64,000 nt of DNA, taken from positions 15,889,389 to 15,953,388 of the forward strand of contig NC_063436.1 in the NCBI RefSeq assembly GCF_020379485.1. Reading direction: 5' to 3'. Below, one piece after another: positions 22,007 to 33,026 of this stretch. Positions within the stretch are counted from its first letter, which is position 1, and every line of letters starts with the position of its first letter. The DNA is from Brassica napus (taxonomy: Eukaryota > Streptophyta > Magnoliopsida > Brassicales > Brassicaceae). Under the pieces are notes generated by a model, which saw only the letters and a program-made list of their open reading frames with translations, was not told where the DNA came from and searched no databases. The position numbers and the translations under genes are program-made.

Positions 22007-22556
22007 TCTTCTGATTAATCATTAGTACATGAACACGATATCTACCCTGAGGTATTGAAAAAGAGAAAGAAGAGATCATCAGAATATTTTTGATGAAAAG
22101 AATAACTTTGAAACGCTGTCTTTAAGCTGATGTTAATGTAAAGAAAAACTTACTGGTTTTATCTTGTACCTCCAATATGGGTGAGGAAAAGCAAGCTCAA
22201 AGCCGCCAGGTGCAACTGGGCAGTGGTTCGTACAATCACAGAGTTCGTAACCCCTTCTCGAAGACTGAAGTAGCTCTGATTCTCCCTCTAGAACCATACT
22301 TGCTGATACCGTTGTAGCAGATGCGATGCTTTTGGCTGGTCGGACCAAATATATTTATCAAGAAAAAAATATACTGGAAAAAGTTGTGTTGAAACTTGAA
22401 ACTTAAACATCATCAAAATAAACATACGTGTAACAGCGGTTATCCTAAAGACTGGATTATCGTTAACAGTAGCGTTAAATGGAAAGAGCTCCACTTTACT
22501 GACATTAACGCCATTAGTTATCGGTACGTTTTGGAATTCCGCAAAAGCTGAAATGA
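21951..22556 (-). pseudogene. ML (MD-2-related lipid-recognition) gene copy 1, start missing
   Basis: Three exons are read on the minus strand: about 22556-22428, 22335-22154 and 22046-21951. They give AEFQNVPITNGVNVSKVEL...NDNPVFRITAVT, then SASMVLEGE...GYELCDCTNHCPVAPGGFEL, then GRYRVHVLMINQKNVFQES...SAA-stop. The Cys pattern and CP(V/I)xPGxF motif are those of secreted ML-domain proteins, which bind lipids. Splice sites and phases are good. The 5' end looks defective: no ATG is found in frame upstream of the mature protein, the nearest in-frame ATG (near 22607) is followed at once by TAA, and the signal peptide is eroded (LFLSSPCFISAFA). An unseen upstream coding exon could rescue it. It is a tandem paralogue of the gene at 22851-25156. 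Confidence 0.7.
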
Positions 22557-22850
22557 AACAAGGAGAAGAAAGAAAGAGAGAAAAAATTTGGTAAAAGTTT
22601 TAAAACATGAGGCAATAATAACAAACTGATAATAGTGGTAGAGGTTTTAATATTAAAATGCAGTGACGTATAAGCACTAGATTAAAATCTTAGCCTGCTG
22701 TTATATCCAGGAGACATTTTCAAACGGAAATCCTTTGCAAGTGAGAAAACTTGCGTTGCTGCTCGCATATATTTTTACAAATTTGCTACGGACTTGCATG
22801 ATCAATTCTCTAGCTATGGCAAAAAAAAAACATATTTTTAGTTAACTTAA
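22557..22850. other. Spacer between tandem ML genes
   Basis: This non-coding spacer includes gataataacaaactgataata-type AT repeats resembling 25917-25955 upstream of the second ML gene. That fits a tandem duplication of the gene with its promoter. Confidence 0.4.
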
Positions 22851-23028
22851 CTAACCATTGGCGTGAAAAAAGAAAAAGGCGCACATGTCTGGCGACGGAA
22901 GACTTGGGTCGTCAAGTCCTAATTCAACAGCATATTCTCCCTGAGATATTAAAGAGAGAAAGAAGGGTGTCGTGTTAGATCATCAGGAACCATAGCCAAT
23001 TGGTTTGAAATATAGTAGCTACTATGGA

Positions 23029-23060
<32 letters not shown>

Positions 23061-25156
23061 GGATAAAAACGATTATGAATAAACTGGCACAACCGAAAGG
23101 AAAAGGCGGCCTGGGCTTACGGGATTTTGAAAGTTTCAACGATGCCTTCTTAGGAAAGCTTAGTTGGAGAATTATAAACAACCCTCAAGGTCTACTGGGG
23201 CAAGTCCTTCTCGGAAAGTATTGTCCGGAAGGAAACCTACTAGAATGTCAGAACAGATCATCAGAATCTCATGGATGGAAAAGCATCTTAATTGGTCGTG
23301 ATCTGATCAAAAGAAACTCAGGCTGGCTGGTGGGAGATGGAAAGCATATCGACCTATGGCAGGACCCTTGGCTGAGCACGACAAAAGTGGAACAACTTAT
23401 GGGACCAGCTCCCGAAAACTCTCAAACTTGCAAAGTCTCAACTCTGTTCCTTCCTAATTCGACAGATTGGGACTTAAGGAAAATTAGAGAAATCTGCCCA
23501 GACGCAGAAGAACAGATTCTACAGATTAAAACAAGCAAGAAAGGAGCTGAGGACAAGTTGTGCTGGATGGGAACAAAGGATGGTGAGTATTCCACTAAGT
23601 CAGGATATTATGCTGCTTTTAAAGAAGCAAACAATCCAGACTGGGAGATGGAGGGGAACTGGAATCAGGAAGTGTGGAACTTACAAACCTCACCAAAGAT
23701 CAAAATGCTCATTTGGAAGGCACTGAGAGGAGCACTCCCGGTGGGCACCACGCTGCAAGAGAGACACATGCCTATCGACGCCCGGTGTAAACGCTGTGGT
23801 AACCCTGAATCTATCATTCATCTTTTCTTTCAATGTGAGTTTGCAAAAGCACTTTGGAACTCTGCTCCTTTCACGGGAGACATTGATCTTAGCGGAATGG
23901 TAGATTTAAGAGAGACTTGGAACCTCATAAGGTCGAAACCTTGCTTGCCACCAACGGGTATCTCAAGAGGCCACCTAGCTCCATGGATTATGTGGGAAGT
24001 CTGGACTGCAAGAAACAAGCTCATGTTCTCCAACCTGATATTGAAAACAGAGGATTCTCTGTCTAGAGCAATTATGATGGCACGCGAGTGGCAAGACGGA
24101 CAGGTCACAACGGAGAAGACGAAACGGATGAGTAGACCACATCCTCAGGCTACCTTTCAGACCACCCTTAAAACGGATGCGGCGTGGAATGCAACCTCTC
24201 GACGAGCAGGAATGGGCTGGACACTAACGCAAAATGATGAAACCGCATCCTTCGCTGCGATTGAGAACAATGTGAGCTCACCTTTATTGGCTGAAGGACT
24301 CGCTCTAAGAGAAGCTCTCCTCAAAATCTGCAACCGTGGTATTGTGAGCTTGAGTATCCAATCGGACTCAAAAACTCTAATCAACAGCATTATCAACAGG
24401 AGCCCGGCGCCGGAGCTCTATGGTGTAGTAGCTGATATCTTATGTATTTCTGCTGCGTTTGAATCTGTTTCTTTTAGATGGATTCCTAGGGAAGAAAACA
24501 CAAACGCTGATCTGCTTGCAAAGCAGGTTTTAAGTGTAAATGAGGCTTTTATGGCCTCTACCTAACTCTAAATGAATGAATGAAGTAGTGTTTCAAAAAA
24601 AAAAACGATTATGATATTCTTCATCTAAAGCTAGTGTTAATGCATGTATGTACAGAAAAACTTACTGATCGATAATTACTTTGTGCGAAGTTTAGGTTAG
24701 CTAAAGTAAGCACAAAGGGGCCAGGCTCAATAGGACATTTTGTTATATCACAGATGTTAAAGTAGTTTTGAACCCATAAAGGACTAATGAGGCCTCTGCG
24801 TCCAAAAGTCACATGAAACCATCTCCCTGTGAGGTCTCGGGCTGCTCACACCAAAGATATTTTATCAAGAGAAGTATTTTAAAATTTTTGGAAAAGTTAA
24901 AACAAACTGTAATTGAAAATCATCAAAATAACGAAAAGATAATTACATAATACATAGATGTAACACCGGTTATCTTAAATATTGGATTATCGTTATATTT
25001 AATCGGATACGGAATTATCTCCACTTTAGTGATATTAACGACACCAGTAAATAAAGGGCGGTGGCAGTTAGAGAATTCGATGGCTGTGCCCAAAGCAGCT
25101 GGTAAGAAAAAGAGGGAAACAAAGAGAAGTAAAGGCTGGACGTGAGATATCGCCAT
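22851..25156 (-). CDS. ML-domain secreted lipid-binding-like protein, copy 2
   Basis: The exons are 25156-24967, 24841-24666 and 22940-22851, 151 residues in all. A signal peptide (MAISHVQPLLLFVSLFFLP, cleaved near AALG-TA) precedes the ML domain: IEFSNCHRPLFTGVVNITKVEI, FNICDITKCPIEPGPFVLTL, SGEYAVELGLDD, and a short tail ending FFFFHANG. Paired cysteines and the CPIxPGxF motif fit MD-2-related lipid-recognition proteins. Intron 2 is about 1.7 kb because it holds an inserted LINE fragment. The exon-1 donor used by copy 1 (ACA C|GTATGT) reads ACA T|CTATGT here. An alternative donor six bases upstream (ACC G|GTGTTA) keeps the frame and is used in this model. The gene is probably expressible, but splicing needs RNA evidence. 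Confidence 0.72.
23028..23058. repeat. (AT)n microsatellite
   Basis: An uninterrupted AT dinucleotide run lies just left of the LINE target-site duplication in intron 2 of ML copy 2. Confidence 0.95.
23079..24604 (+). mobile_element. 5'-truncated LINE insertion with target-site duplication
   Basis: The element runs on the plus strand, opposite to the host ML gene. It ends in a short poly(A) at 24595-24604 and is flanked by direct copies of acgattatga at 23069-23078 and 24605-24614. Only the 3' part of ORF2 and a brief 3' UTR are present. The 5' truncation, poly(A) and target duplication are the marks of target-primed reverse transcription. The reading frame is undamaged, so the insertion is recent. 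Confidence 0.93.
23087..24565 (+). pseudogene. LINE ORF2 C-terminal part (zf-RVT and RNase H)
   Basis: The open frame continues by chance through the host sequence to 23024, but element-derived residues begin around KLAQPKGKGGLGLRDF. It contains the region after the RT, the zinc-binding CKRCGNPESIIHLFFQCEF, and an RNase H-like domain with the acidic residues expected of the fold: KTDAAWN, AEGLALREAL, IQSDSKTL and NTNADLLAK. It ends at a TAA at 24563-24565. The endonuclease and RT palm are absent, so the copy is dead on arrival even though no stop or frameshift has accumulated. Confidence 0.9.
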
Positions 25157-25251
25157 GGATTTTTGGCTTCTATATACTTAGCCAGTCGAGAGATATACTT
25201 TTTTTTCTTGTTTGTATACGTGTTCTGCTTTACACACATGCCTTCTAATTT

Positions 25252-25808
25252 GGGAAATTACCACAAATACCACATTCATAGTACCACTTTTCATGTTTAC
25301 ACTAACCACTTTTACCCTCACTTTTAATGAAGGGTAAAAGACAATTATACCCTTAGGGTTAACTAATATAGACTTAGGGTTTAGAGTTGAGGGGTGGGGT
25401 AGGGTTTTTGGAATGTAAAATTTAGGATTCTAATAAATATATAAATAAATATTTAAAAATATTTTAAAAAAAATTTAAAAATAATTTCAAACATAATTTT
25501 CGTTTTTCAAAAAGAAATTTGAAAAAAAAATAAAAAAAATTCGAAAAAAAAATTTCAAAAAAAAAGTTCATAAAAAAGTTCGAATTTGAAAAAGTATAAT
25601 TCGAAAACATAAAAAAAAATTTTACTTTTTTTTTATTTTTTCATTTTATTTATTTTATTTTATTTAAATAATGATTTATTATATATATAAATAACAAGGG
25701 CATAAGAGTCTTTTGCCACTTAATGAAGAATGTATTTTTGAAAATGTCTCTTTAGTGGTGGTAAAAATGAAAAGTGGTACCATGAAAGTGGTAAACATGT
25801 AATTTCCC
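25252..25808. mobile_element. Mutator-like MITE with 10-bp target duplication
   Basis: The ends are imperfect terminal inverted repeats over 50 bp or more: left gggaaattaccacaaatacc, right (reverse complement) gggaaattacatgtttacc, both followed by accacttttcat. The 10-bp sequence cttctaattt flanks it exactly at 25242-25251 and 25809-25818. The interior is AT-rich, with runs of A and T, and has no transposase. A 9-10-bp target duplication and long inverted ends fit Mutator-like elements. It lies about 95 bp upstream of the ML copy 2 start. Confidence 0.9.
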
Positions 25809-25818
25809 CTTCTAATTT

Positions 25819-26947
25819 ATAGGCAGCTGAATTATATTAGTTTTGCTGTTAAATAAAATGGTATTACATTCACGTTATGCATATTTTATCTTTAACACAT
25901 AAAACAATAACAAACTTATAAATCAGTTAAAAAAAAACAATAACAAACTGATAATAACGATTAAGCTTTTTAGTTAAGAATGATGAACTTTAATATTAAA
26001 AAAAATTTGTTTGACCAAAAAGAATAAAATAAATAATATTATAAGTTTTCCAAAAATGAACGTTTAGTAATGATGCAAAAGCACTAAATAAAATTTCATC
26101 CCACCGCTTTATCTTAGAGACTTCTACAACTCATGAAGCTCTCAGCATCAAGTATAATTGGAAAACTTTATGCATATATTTTAGCAAAACTATTAAAAAT
26201 ACTCCTCAAAAGAGTTGACATTTTTCTAGTTTTAATCTTGCATCACACATGTGAATTTTTAATGCTAATTTGCTAAATTATTATTTTCTTTTTAAACAAC
26301 AATTTATGCTCTCATAATAGATAGAGATTATAATTGGGATCTCAAATGATTACACCTATAGTTTAATAAGTACAATTAGATGGCAATAGCTTAGCAACAC
26401 ATGATTACACATTAGTTATCGTCTTTCTTCTAATATTAACCACTAGTCAATCATACAATCTGAAATATTTTACTTTACATTTCAAAAAACAATTCTTTAA
26501 CTTTTTATAAGCAACTATATTTTTATTTAAATTTATCTTTAATAATATATATGTATATATTGGAAAGATTTTATAAATTCAGATAGTTATATTTTTTTAG
26601 TTAAAACATATTAAATCAAATTCTATAAAATTAAGAGAAAAATTTGTTAGGTATATAACTATCAAAACATAAAACAAATAACAATTCTAAAATTTGTAGA
26701 TATTAAAAAGAAACTAAAAGTATTAAGATTAGGAAATTACAATTTTTCAAAAAACTGCATAAAACTTAAAAGAATTGTTTTACTAATAAAAATTACATAA
26801 TTATAAAATATATAATTTGAAAATTATAACATGTTGTTATATTTTTTTTTACTATTATATTATTTATTGTTATATTAATAATGATCTATGATTTATTAAT
26901 ATATTCTACAAAATTTACCACTCAGTAGCACATAAAAGAATCTTTAC
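25819..26947. other. AT-rich intergenic
   Basis: This interval holds nothing that I recognise as a gene. Base composition is strongly AT. It may contain old, unrecognisable repeats. Confidence 0.4.
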
Positions 26948-27596
26948 TCGCATATAAGCTCTTGGTGTTCAACAATGTACTTGAGAAGAATCCGCAAGAA
27001 CTGCCTTCTCACCTTGAAGCTACTTTGTGCCCGAGCTTTCCTTGATAGTGTAACTCTCTCCTTAACCTGAACACAGAAGTTACATCCTATCTCAGGGTAA
27101 GGTGTGGATCGCCTTGAGAGAAACCTCCGACTAATACAGCAGCATTTCTCTAAAAACTATACATATATACAACTTCACAAAAAAAAACACAGAAGCTACT
27201 AATCTCAGCAGTAGAGAGAGCAGGGAAATATCCAAGATATTTCATCGTGGCAGGTTCATAGCACTGAACTTTTTTGTCTGACTGTTTGACTCCTTCCTCG
27301 TGGAGAAATCTAAAGATTAAAGTCACAGAGACTTTATGATTTTTTTTTGTTAAGAGATAGTTTATGATTATTTGGGCTAATTCACAAGAAAAACAGATTC
27401 AACAGATAATTAGCTATCATAATACAGATATGAAATCAAAGTCCTAAACCAAACTAAACCGGAAAATATACAAAGATCGGCAGCTTAAATCTCCTATTAC
27501 TCCAACACTATGGATGATAATGAGAATGAATCGAATGAAGAAGAACTCACATTAATGAAGCTATTCTCCTCCTTATCCTTCCCATGAGCCAATACT
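26948..27596 (-). pseudogene. ALDH22A1: ALDH22A1 remnant (three internal exons)
   Basis: Three exon relics are read on the minus strand. Exon 27596-27551 encodes VLAHGKDKEENSFIN, followed by a GTGAGT donor. Exon 27309 to about 27200 encodes [15 protein letters not shown] and [17 protein letters not shown]. Exon 27066-26948 encodes [20 protein letters not shown] then [20 protein letters not shown]. These match the N-terminal part of plant aldehyde dehydrogenase 22A1 (At3g66658 as I recall), including the segment just before the Rossmann fold. The rest, with the catalytic Cys and Glu, is absent. Between the second and third relics no in-frame canonical donor is seen, so the remnant is decaying. 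Its position after the MADS gene agrees with the Arabidopsis order. Confidence 0.8.
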
Positions 27597-27675
27597 GATT
27601 CAATAAATCAAACATTGATTAGCTTATTCTACACAAAGGAACACGCATACTGAACCGGCGTTAAACAAAAAGTTT

Positions 27676-27970
27676 GAACCGGCTGGTTAATATTTTATCT
27701 AAATTTAGTTTCCTCTAGTTACTGTCAAACTTAAAAAAAATAAAGCGTTGGTTAATACTGGCGTTTGCTAAACCAAGGTTAAACCAACTTCTGAACCCGC
27801 TGGTTAAAATTTTATCTAAATTTGGTTTCCTCTAGTTACTGTCAAACTTAAAAAATAAAGCGTTGGTTAACAATAACATTGGCGTTTGCTAAACCGAGGT
27901 AAAACCAAAACTTTGAACCGGCTGGTTCATATTATATCTAAATCTGGTTTCCTCTAGTTACGGTCAAAAG
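27676..27970. repeat. About 120-bp tandem repeat, 2.5 copies
   Basis: Units start at 27676, 27793 and 27915 with gaacc(g/c)gctggtt and share cctctagttac(t/g)gtcaaa. The third unit is partial (56 bp). The array lies between the ALDH22A1 remnant and the 3' end of the DOA10-like gene. It is non-coding. Confidence 0.85.
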
Positions 27971-28045
27971 TTAACCATTACTAAAGACAATAACATGTTT
28001 TGATTATCAACAAAAGAGTCATTGTTTGTCACACACTCCATGGAT

Positions 28046-31000
28046 TTATATACGCAGCTCTATATCTTCTTCAGCCAAATTGCCCACTCTTTCACCCACC
28101 ATGTACCGTTCATTGAAGACCAGTTGGTGAACGTAGATAACGACTTCACGTGTTAGCTTGACCATGAACCAAACCACTACCAAGGCAAACAACGCCGGCC
28201 ATATAAGCCTCTCAACAGCTGAATTGACGCTTTCTTGATACCCAAGCAACGGAATCAGATACTTCACGAGCAGGTAAGGAAAGGAGAGTGTGATCAGAAG
28301 TGTGATTGCAATGGAACCGATCACTTCTCGAAGCAGCCACATCGAAGGAAGCCTATCAATTCCCACAGTTCTGATTCTTTCAAACTTTCTTCTCAATGCC
28401 TTGGTCGCAAACCGGTTGATTGGCGTGAGCATCGTCTGTGAGAGAAAGAAGGAGAAAGAGATACATTAGTTTGCTCTGCAAGAAAACTGAGTTATTGTTG
28501 AGATCCTCTTACCAGCAAGGCCCATATGTGAAGCACCACTACTCCTATCAGCCAATCTTGGAACAAGAAGTAGACAGGTGATTCGTCTAGTGGTACTCGT
28601 GTTGGTATAATGATCATAAGGTCGATTAGTAAACCGAGCAGTCCCGGTACGACAGTGATCTGTTAACCGGATTTTGCAAGTTAGACGTCATAATTTTCAA
28701 GTGTTTTACTAAAAAATGGAAGGTTTCTTTTCTTACCCAGATGAAGAAAAGCAACCCATTTCGTATATCTCTGAGAAGCACATCGATTCTTCCCTTGTGA
28801 ATTTGATCATATGCAAAGCAAGTGAAGGTATAGATCTCTTCCAAGGTACTATATCCAATCCAAAAAGCACAAAGATCTACACACAATCACGAGAATTAAA
28901 AGCTTAGAGGCATGTAGAAGAAAGGTCTATAAGAAAACAAGATGAAGAAGAAAAATAACAACACACCGTCACGTTTGAGTCCAAAGTATCTTAGCATTAG
29001 GGAAGAGATGAACTCAAGGAAAACTCTCCCCAGCAAAATAGGTAAAGCCATGAAGGCTGTACTAACGATGAACAGACTCAAAGCAGCTAGCATCAACATC
29101 AGTACAATCCTCAGCAGAAACCTAATAGAGTAACTTATCAGAATCAATTCAATTTTTCTTTACTTAAAAGCCTGTTTGTATCAGTTGATTAATCACCTGT
29201 TATCTCTTTGGTCTTTAACATCGTCTTCATCATTCTGAGATCCGTGTAAAGTGACCATAGAGCCTTCAGCTAGGGAACAAAACAGAAGGAAACTTCTTGG
29301 TTGCATCACTGGTCTCACATTTTGATCCAAGTCCTCTCCTCTAGGCGCAACCAGCAAGAAATCACTCAGCTCAAGCCAAGAACTAACAGTGATAACCCAC
29401 TTCTGAACTAAGAGTTCCACAGCTGGTTTGGTAAGTCCTATCAACCACTTGGGGGATGACATCAGCAGTCTGAAATAAACAAAGCGTGCACCCAAAGAAA
29501 CCTTTTCGTCCATGATCCTGCGTTTTTGTTCAAGGTACAAGAAATTAGAACTGATACAAGGTAAAGGTTCAAAAGGGAAGCAAACGCATAAAAGCTTTAC
29601 CATAACACAAGAGGGAAAAACGATGGACTGATAAGTGTAATTGCTCTAATTGGTAAGTGAAACATAATCACCAACGATACACAATGAGAAGCAAGCGCAA
29701 AGAGAGTGTAACCAAAGTTCATTTTGGTGATATCGTAGTCTGGATCTGTGACATCTACGAGATACCAAAAGGCTCGTTTATGAACAATCTGCCAAAACAA
29801 GCAGAAAATCAAATTAAAAAAAAAACAGATAAAAGAACAAGGTACCATTGTGATGATTAAACCTATTACCTCCTGTATACGTTTCATGAAAGACTCAGCA
29901 ACAAACAAGCAAAGGGTACCAGCAACCCAACGTAAGGTCGTCATGCCGGGGAAGTCTGAAAGAGTCTCAAATCTCAGGAAAAAGCTCGTTCCAAACAAAG
30001 GGGAGGTGCAGATTTCGAGCCAATAGCCAATCATCCAAGGCACAACACCAATTTTGAAACACAATACGGAAGCTTCCTTAATAAAAATCCACAAGAGAGG
30101 TGGCAAGATCACTGCTATGTAGTGAAATCCCAAGGAAAACCACTTGACTATGGCTGGAAACGAGGTTTGACTTTGAAGGGCTTTGCAGGATTTTACAGAG
30201 AAATCCCAGAGAAGACATGGCAGTTTCAGTGCTGTGAAGTGAACTCCCAGAGAAACCCACCGGACTATGGCTGGAAATGGGATGAGAGGGAGAGTGAAGT
30301 AAGCAAAGCAAGTTGACAGCAGCGTCACGTATCCAAGCGTAACAGGAGAGTTTCCAAACAGAAAGCTGCCTCCAACAGTTGCTAATACAGCCCATCCAAT
30401 CCAAACTGGCAGAAGAACAAAGAGGGTAGACACATATACGCTGATGGCAAGAAGCTGTTAAACAACAAAACACAACTTGTTACTACTCAGCAAGAAGAAA
30501 GACAGTAGAAATAGATGAAACACAACTTACAGCAAAGGCATCATCATCCAGAAAGAAGAGCAGCTCCCGGATAACCCCAAACTCATGAATCTCCGCGTGC
30601 ACAATCGGTCTTTGAGGTTGGTCGAAGACGCGTCCGAGCTTACGGTGATACCAAACGCAAAGGATCGTCATATGCTTCCATAGCACCTCCACTACTCGGC
30701 CAAATCTCCTGACATCGACATCTCCTACTTCCGTCACCATAATAGTGGTCATCATAGTCATGAAAGACACCACAAGAATGGAGTATAACAGGCCAGGGTG
30801 CCAGTAAGCGAGTCGCCGAGACATCCAAGAATCATTCCGGGAGTGAGCAGCAGCAAGTTGTTGAGCCCAAGGATGGAAAGAAACGAAGTATGTGTTGAGG
30901 AGCATCACAGCAAGCCAAGGAACAATCAACTTGACAGCTCTCAGTAACACTTCAATCAGAAACTCCTTACAAGGAAGCCTCTCTGGAGCACTCTCGGAGT

Positions 31001-31392
31001 AAACTGGAACGTAAGAGTAGCTTCTTCCACATACCTGCCGTGGAAACAGAGAGAGAGAGTTTTAAGTATAGATAACGCTAAACCCTCTCCTAAAGGCTAA
31101 AGCTTGAACCTTTTTCACATAAAACTAAGCCAAAGCTAAAACCTTTATCAACAACAAAATCGAGAAGGGGAGAGCAAAAGATGACCTCGCATTGCTTGTA
31201 TCCGCGGCGATTGAGCCAGATGAGGAGACAATCGTGGTGGACGTACTTGATTGAGCCTCGACACGAGCAGGGATGCATCAGCGGGTTTCCTGGTTTTTCC
31301 GGTGATCGACAAATCCGGCAGAGGTTTTCTTCGCCGTCTTCTTCTTGTTCCCCGTGCGAGAAACTCTGATCGGAGCCACCGAGCTGTGTCAT
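28046..31392 (-). CDS. DOA10/SUD1-like RING-CH membrane E3 ubiquitin ligase
   Basis: Nine exons (31392-31186, 31034-30531, 30454-29870, 29788-29601, 29517-29197, 29121-28967, 28876-28737, 28659-28513, 28435-28046) join in frame to 878 residues. The RING-CH (C4HC3) lies at about 20-72: CRICRSPEKPGNP, PCSCRGSIKYVHHDCL, and KQCEVCGRSY across the first splice. About ten or more hydrophobic segments follow. The C-terminal block includes PVYFLFQDWLIGVVVLHIW and ERYMVGERVGNLAEED, which resembles SUD1/CER9 and yeast Doa10. Doa10-type ligases ubiquitinate proteins for ER-associated degradation. The closest relative I recall is At4g32670 (about 860 residues), not a chromosome 3 gene, so this copy may have moved. 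A 117-bp internal tandem duplication lies in exon 3. The start was chosen at MTQLGG; an in-frame ATG at 31509 would add 39 basic residues. Confidence 0.9.
30044..30277 (-). repeat. In-frame 117-bp tandem duplication inside exon 3
   Basis: The two copies encode FPAIVRWVSLGVHFTALKL and FPAIVKWFSLGFHYIAVIL, each continuing to about 39 residues. The DNA anchor tttccagccatagtc recurs exactly 117 bp apart (on the plus strand at 30263-30277 and 30146-30160). It adds a hydrophobic segment to the transmembrane domain. Confidence 0.85.
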
Positions 31393-33026
31393 CTCCGGCG
31401 AATCGCGCGAAACTCTTTTTTCGTCGTCGTCTCTCTTTCTTTCTTTCTTTCTATGCACTCTCTGAAAGCGGCAAACGCATATGTGAGTGAGATTATTAAT
31501 TAAAGACAAAAGTAAAATTTATGAAAATTAAAATAATTGTAATATAGTAAGTATGATGCTTTTTGACTGCAAGTGGTGACTTTCTACGTTGATTCCTGTC
31601 AATTTTACGACGGAAAAAGTTCAATTACCACAGGTCAAAAAAAAATCCTTAACAAAGGTGAATTTTTCTGTGGAGGATGATACAACACATTAAGTCATTA
31701 ATATGAATTAACTTATTTGTTTTAAAATACATTTTTTATATTTTGGATAATTTTCATTAATTTGTCATCATTATCTTACCTAGCTAATATCATTATCTAA
31801 TTTAATAAATAAATCTAAAATTTAATACATAACAAAAGCTTTAGGGTTTATGCTGTAACAAAAGCTCAGAGATATTTTCATGCATCCATAACTCCTCGTT
31901 ATTGCATCGTCAGGTGTACGTTTGGATACAAATTCATCGTGAAACGAAGTGATGTATATGCATAAAACGTTAAAAGTGTGGTGCTGAATGAACTAACACA
32001 TGCACCAACTACGTTGGAGAGTGGATCTTTAGAGGAAAAATGAACCTGGTATTGTTTACTAATTACTAGTGTTGTGTAGTATATAGCATGGCTGCATGGG
32101 ATCATCTTTGACCAAAATTTACCACACTTTAAATAAATTTACCACACATTTATCTACTCCATATTATATTTTTAAACGTTGTTATAGTGCATAGGATTTT
32201 GACTTGACTAACAAAGAACAAAATCGACGTATAACAGAGATAAAATCACGTCGTAACAAATTTGATTGGTAAACTAAAATCGAATAAATATTTGTTGATA
32301 ATAATATAAAGCAAAATTACATATAAATAGCTTCTTATTAATGGGCCTGAATGCTAAGGGCCCATCTAAGAAAGTAATTACAGTATTTATTGATCGCCTT
32401 ACGCTTTTACCTCCGACAAGGAAACGCTGTGTCGTCTTCGCCGGCGACGTTCAAAAGAGGCGGCAATGGAAGTGAAAAGGCCTAAAAAGAAAGAAAAAAA
32501 GGAGGGAAAATCAGAAAGAAAAAAAAAATGGAGAAGATAAAGAACTGGAAGCACAAACATGTCTTCCACATTTACCCTCCCACTTAAACCCAATCTCCAC
32601 ACACTTCATTCCTCTTTCTCAACAACTCCACCTAGGGGGTTTCTGTCTCCTTCTTCTTCCCTCGTAAGTTCCCTCGCTTTCTCTCTCTTGTGTCTTGTCG
32701 AATTAAATCATCAGTAGAGGAAGTGTTAAGGTGGGTTTAGTCTCTAGTTCCTAAATTGTGGACATCACTCTACTTAGTGAAGCCTAGGTTGTCTTAATTT
32801 TTCACAGTTCCATTGGTTTGTGTCTATGTGAGAATGCACTCTGTCTAATATATCTTCAATTGTTAATTAACTCTGATCTCTTCATGAAGCCTTCTCTTAC
32901 CGTTGTTACTTGTTAGTGTTCTATTACTATGTATTAACTCTGGTCATTGCTGCAGTTGTTTTGTCGTAAAATTTGAAGATAATGTAGCCAGTCTCTGAAG
33001 GTTCAACTTCTACCTTATCTGGCTTC
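31393..33026. other. Divergent promoter region and PAPA-1 5' UTR
   Basis: This region lies between the DOA10-like gene (-) and the PAPA-1/HIT gene (+). Site II-like elements (TGGGCC and GGGCCC) occur at 32342-32367. A leader exon ends near 32665 at a gtaagttccc donor; its intron ends at the ttgctgcag acceptor near 32955, and 5' UTR follows to 33026. An AG-rich purine tract lies at 32460-32540. No other gene is seen. Confidence 0.6.

Noticed and set aside
23024..23086. N-terminal MEYIYIYIYIYLWIK extension of the LINE ORF
   Set aside because: It is translation of the host (AT)n microsatellite and the target duplication. The element begins at about 23079.
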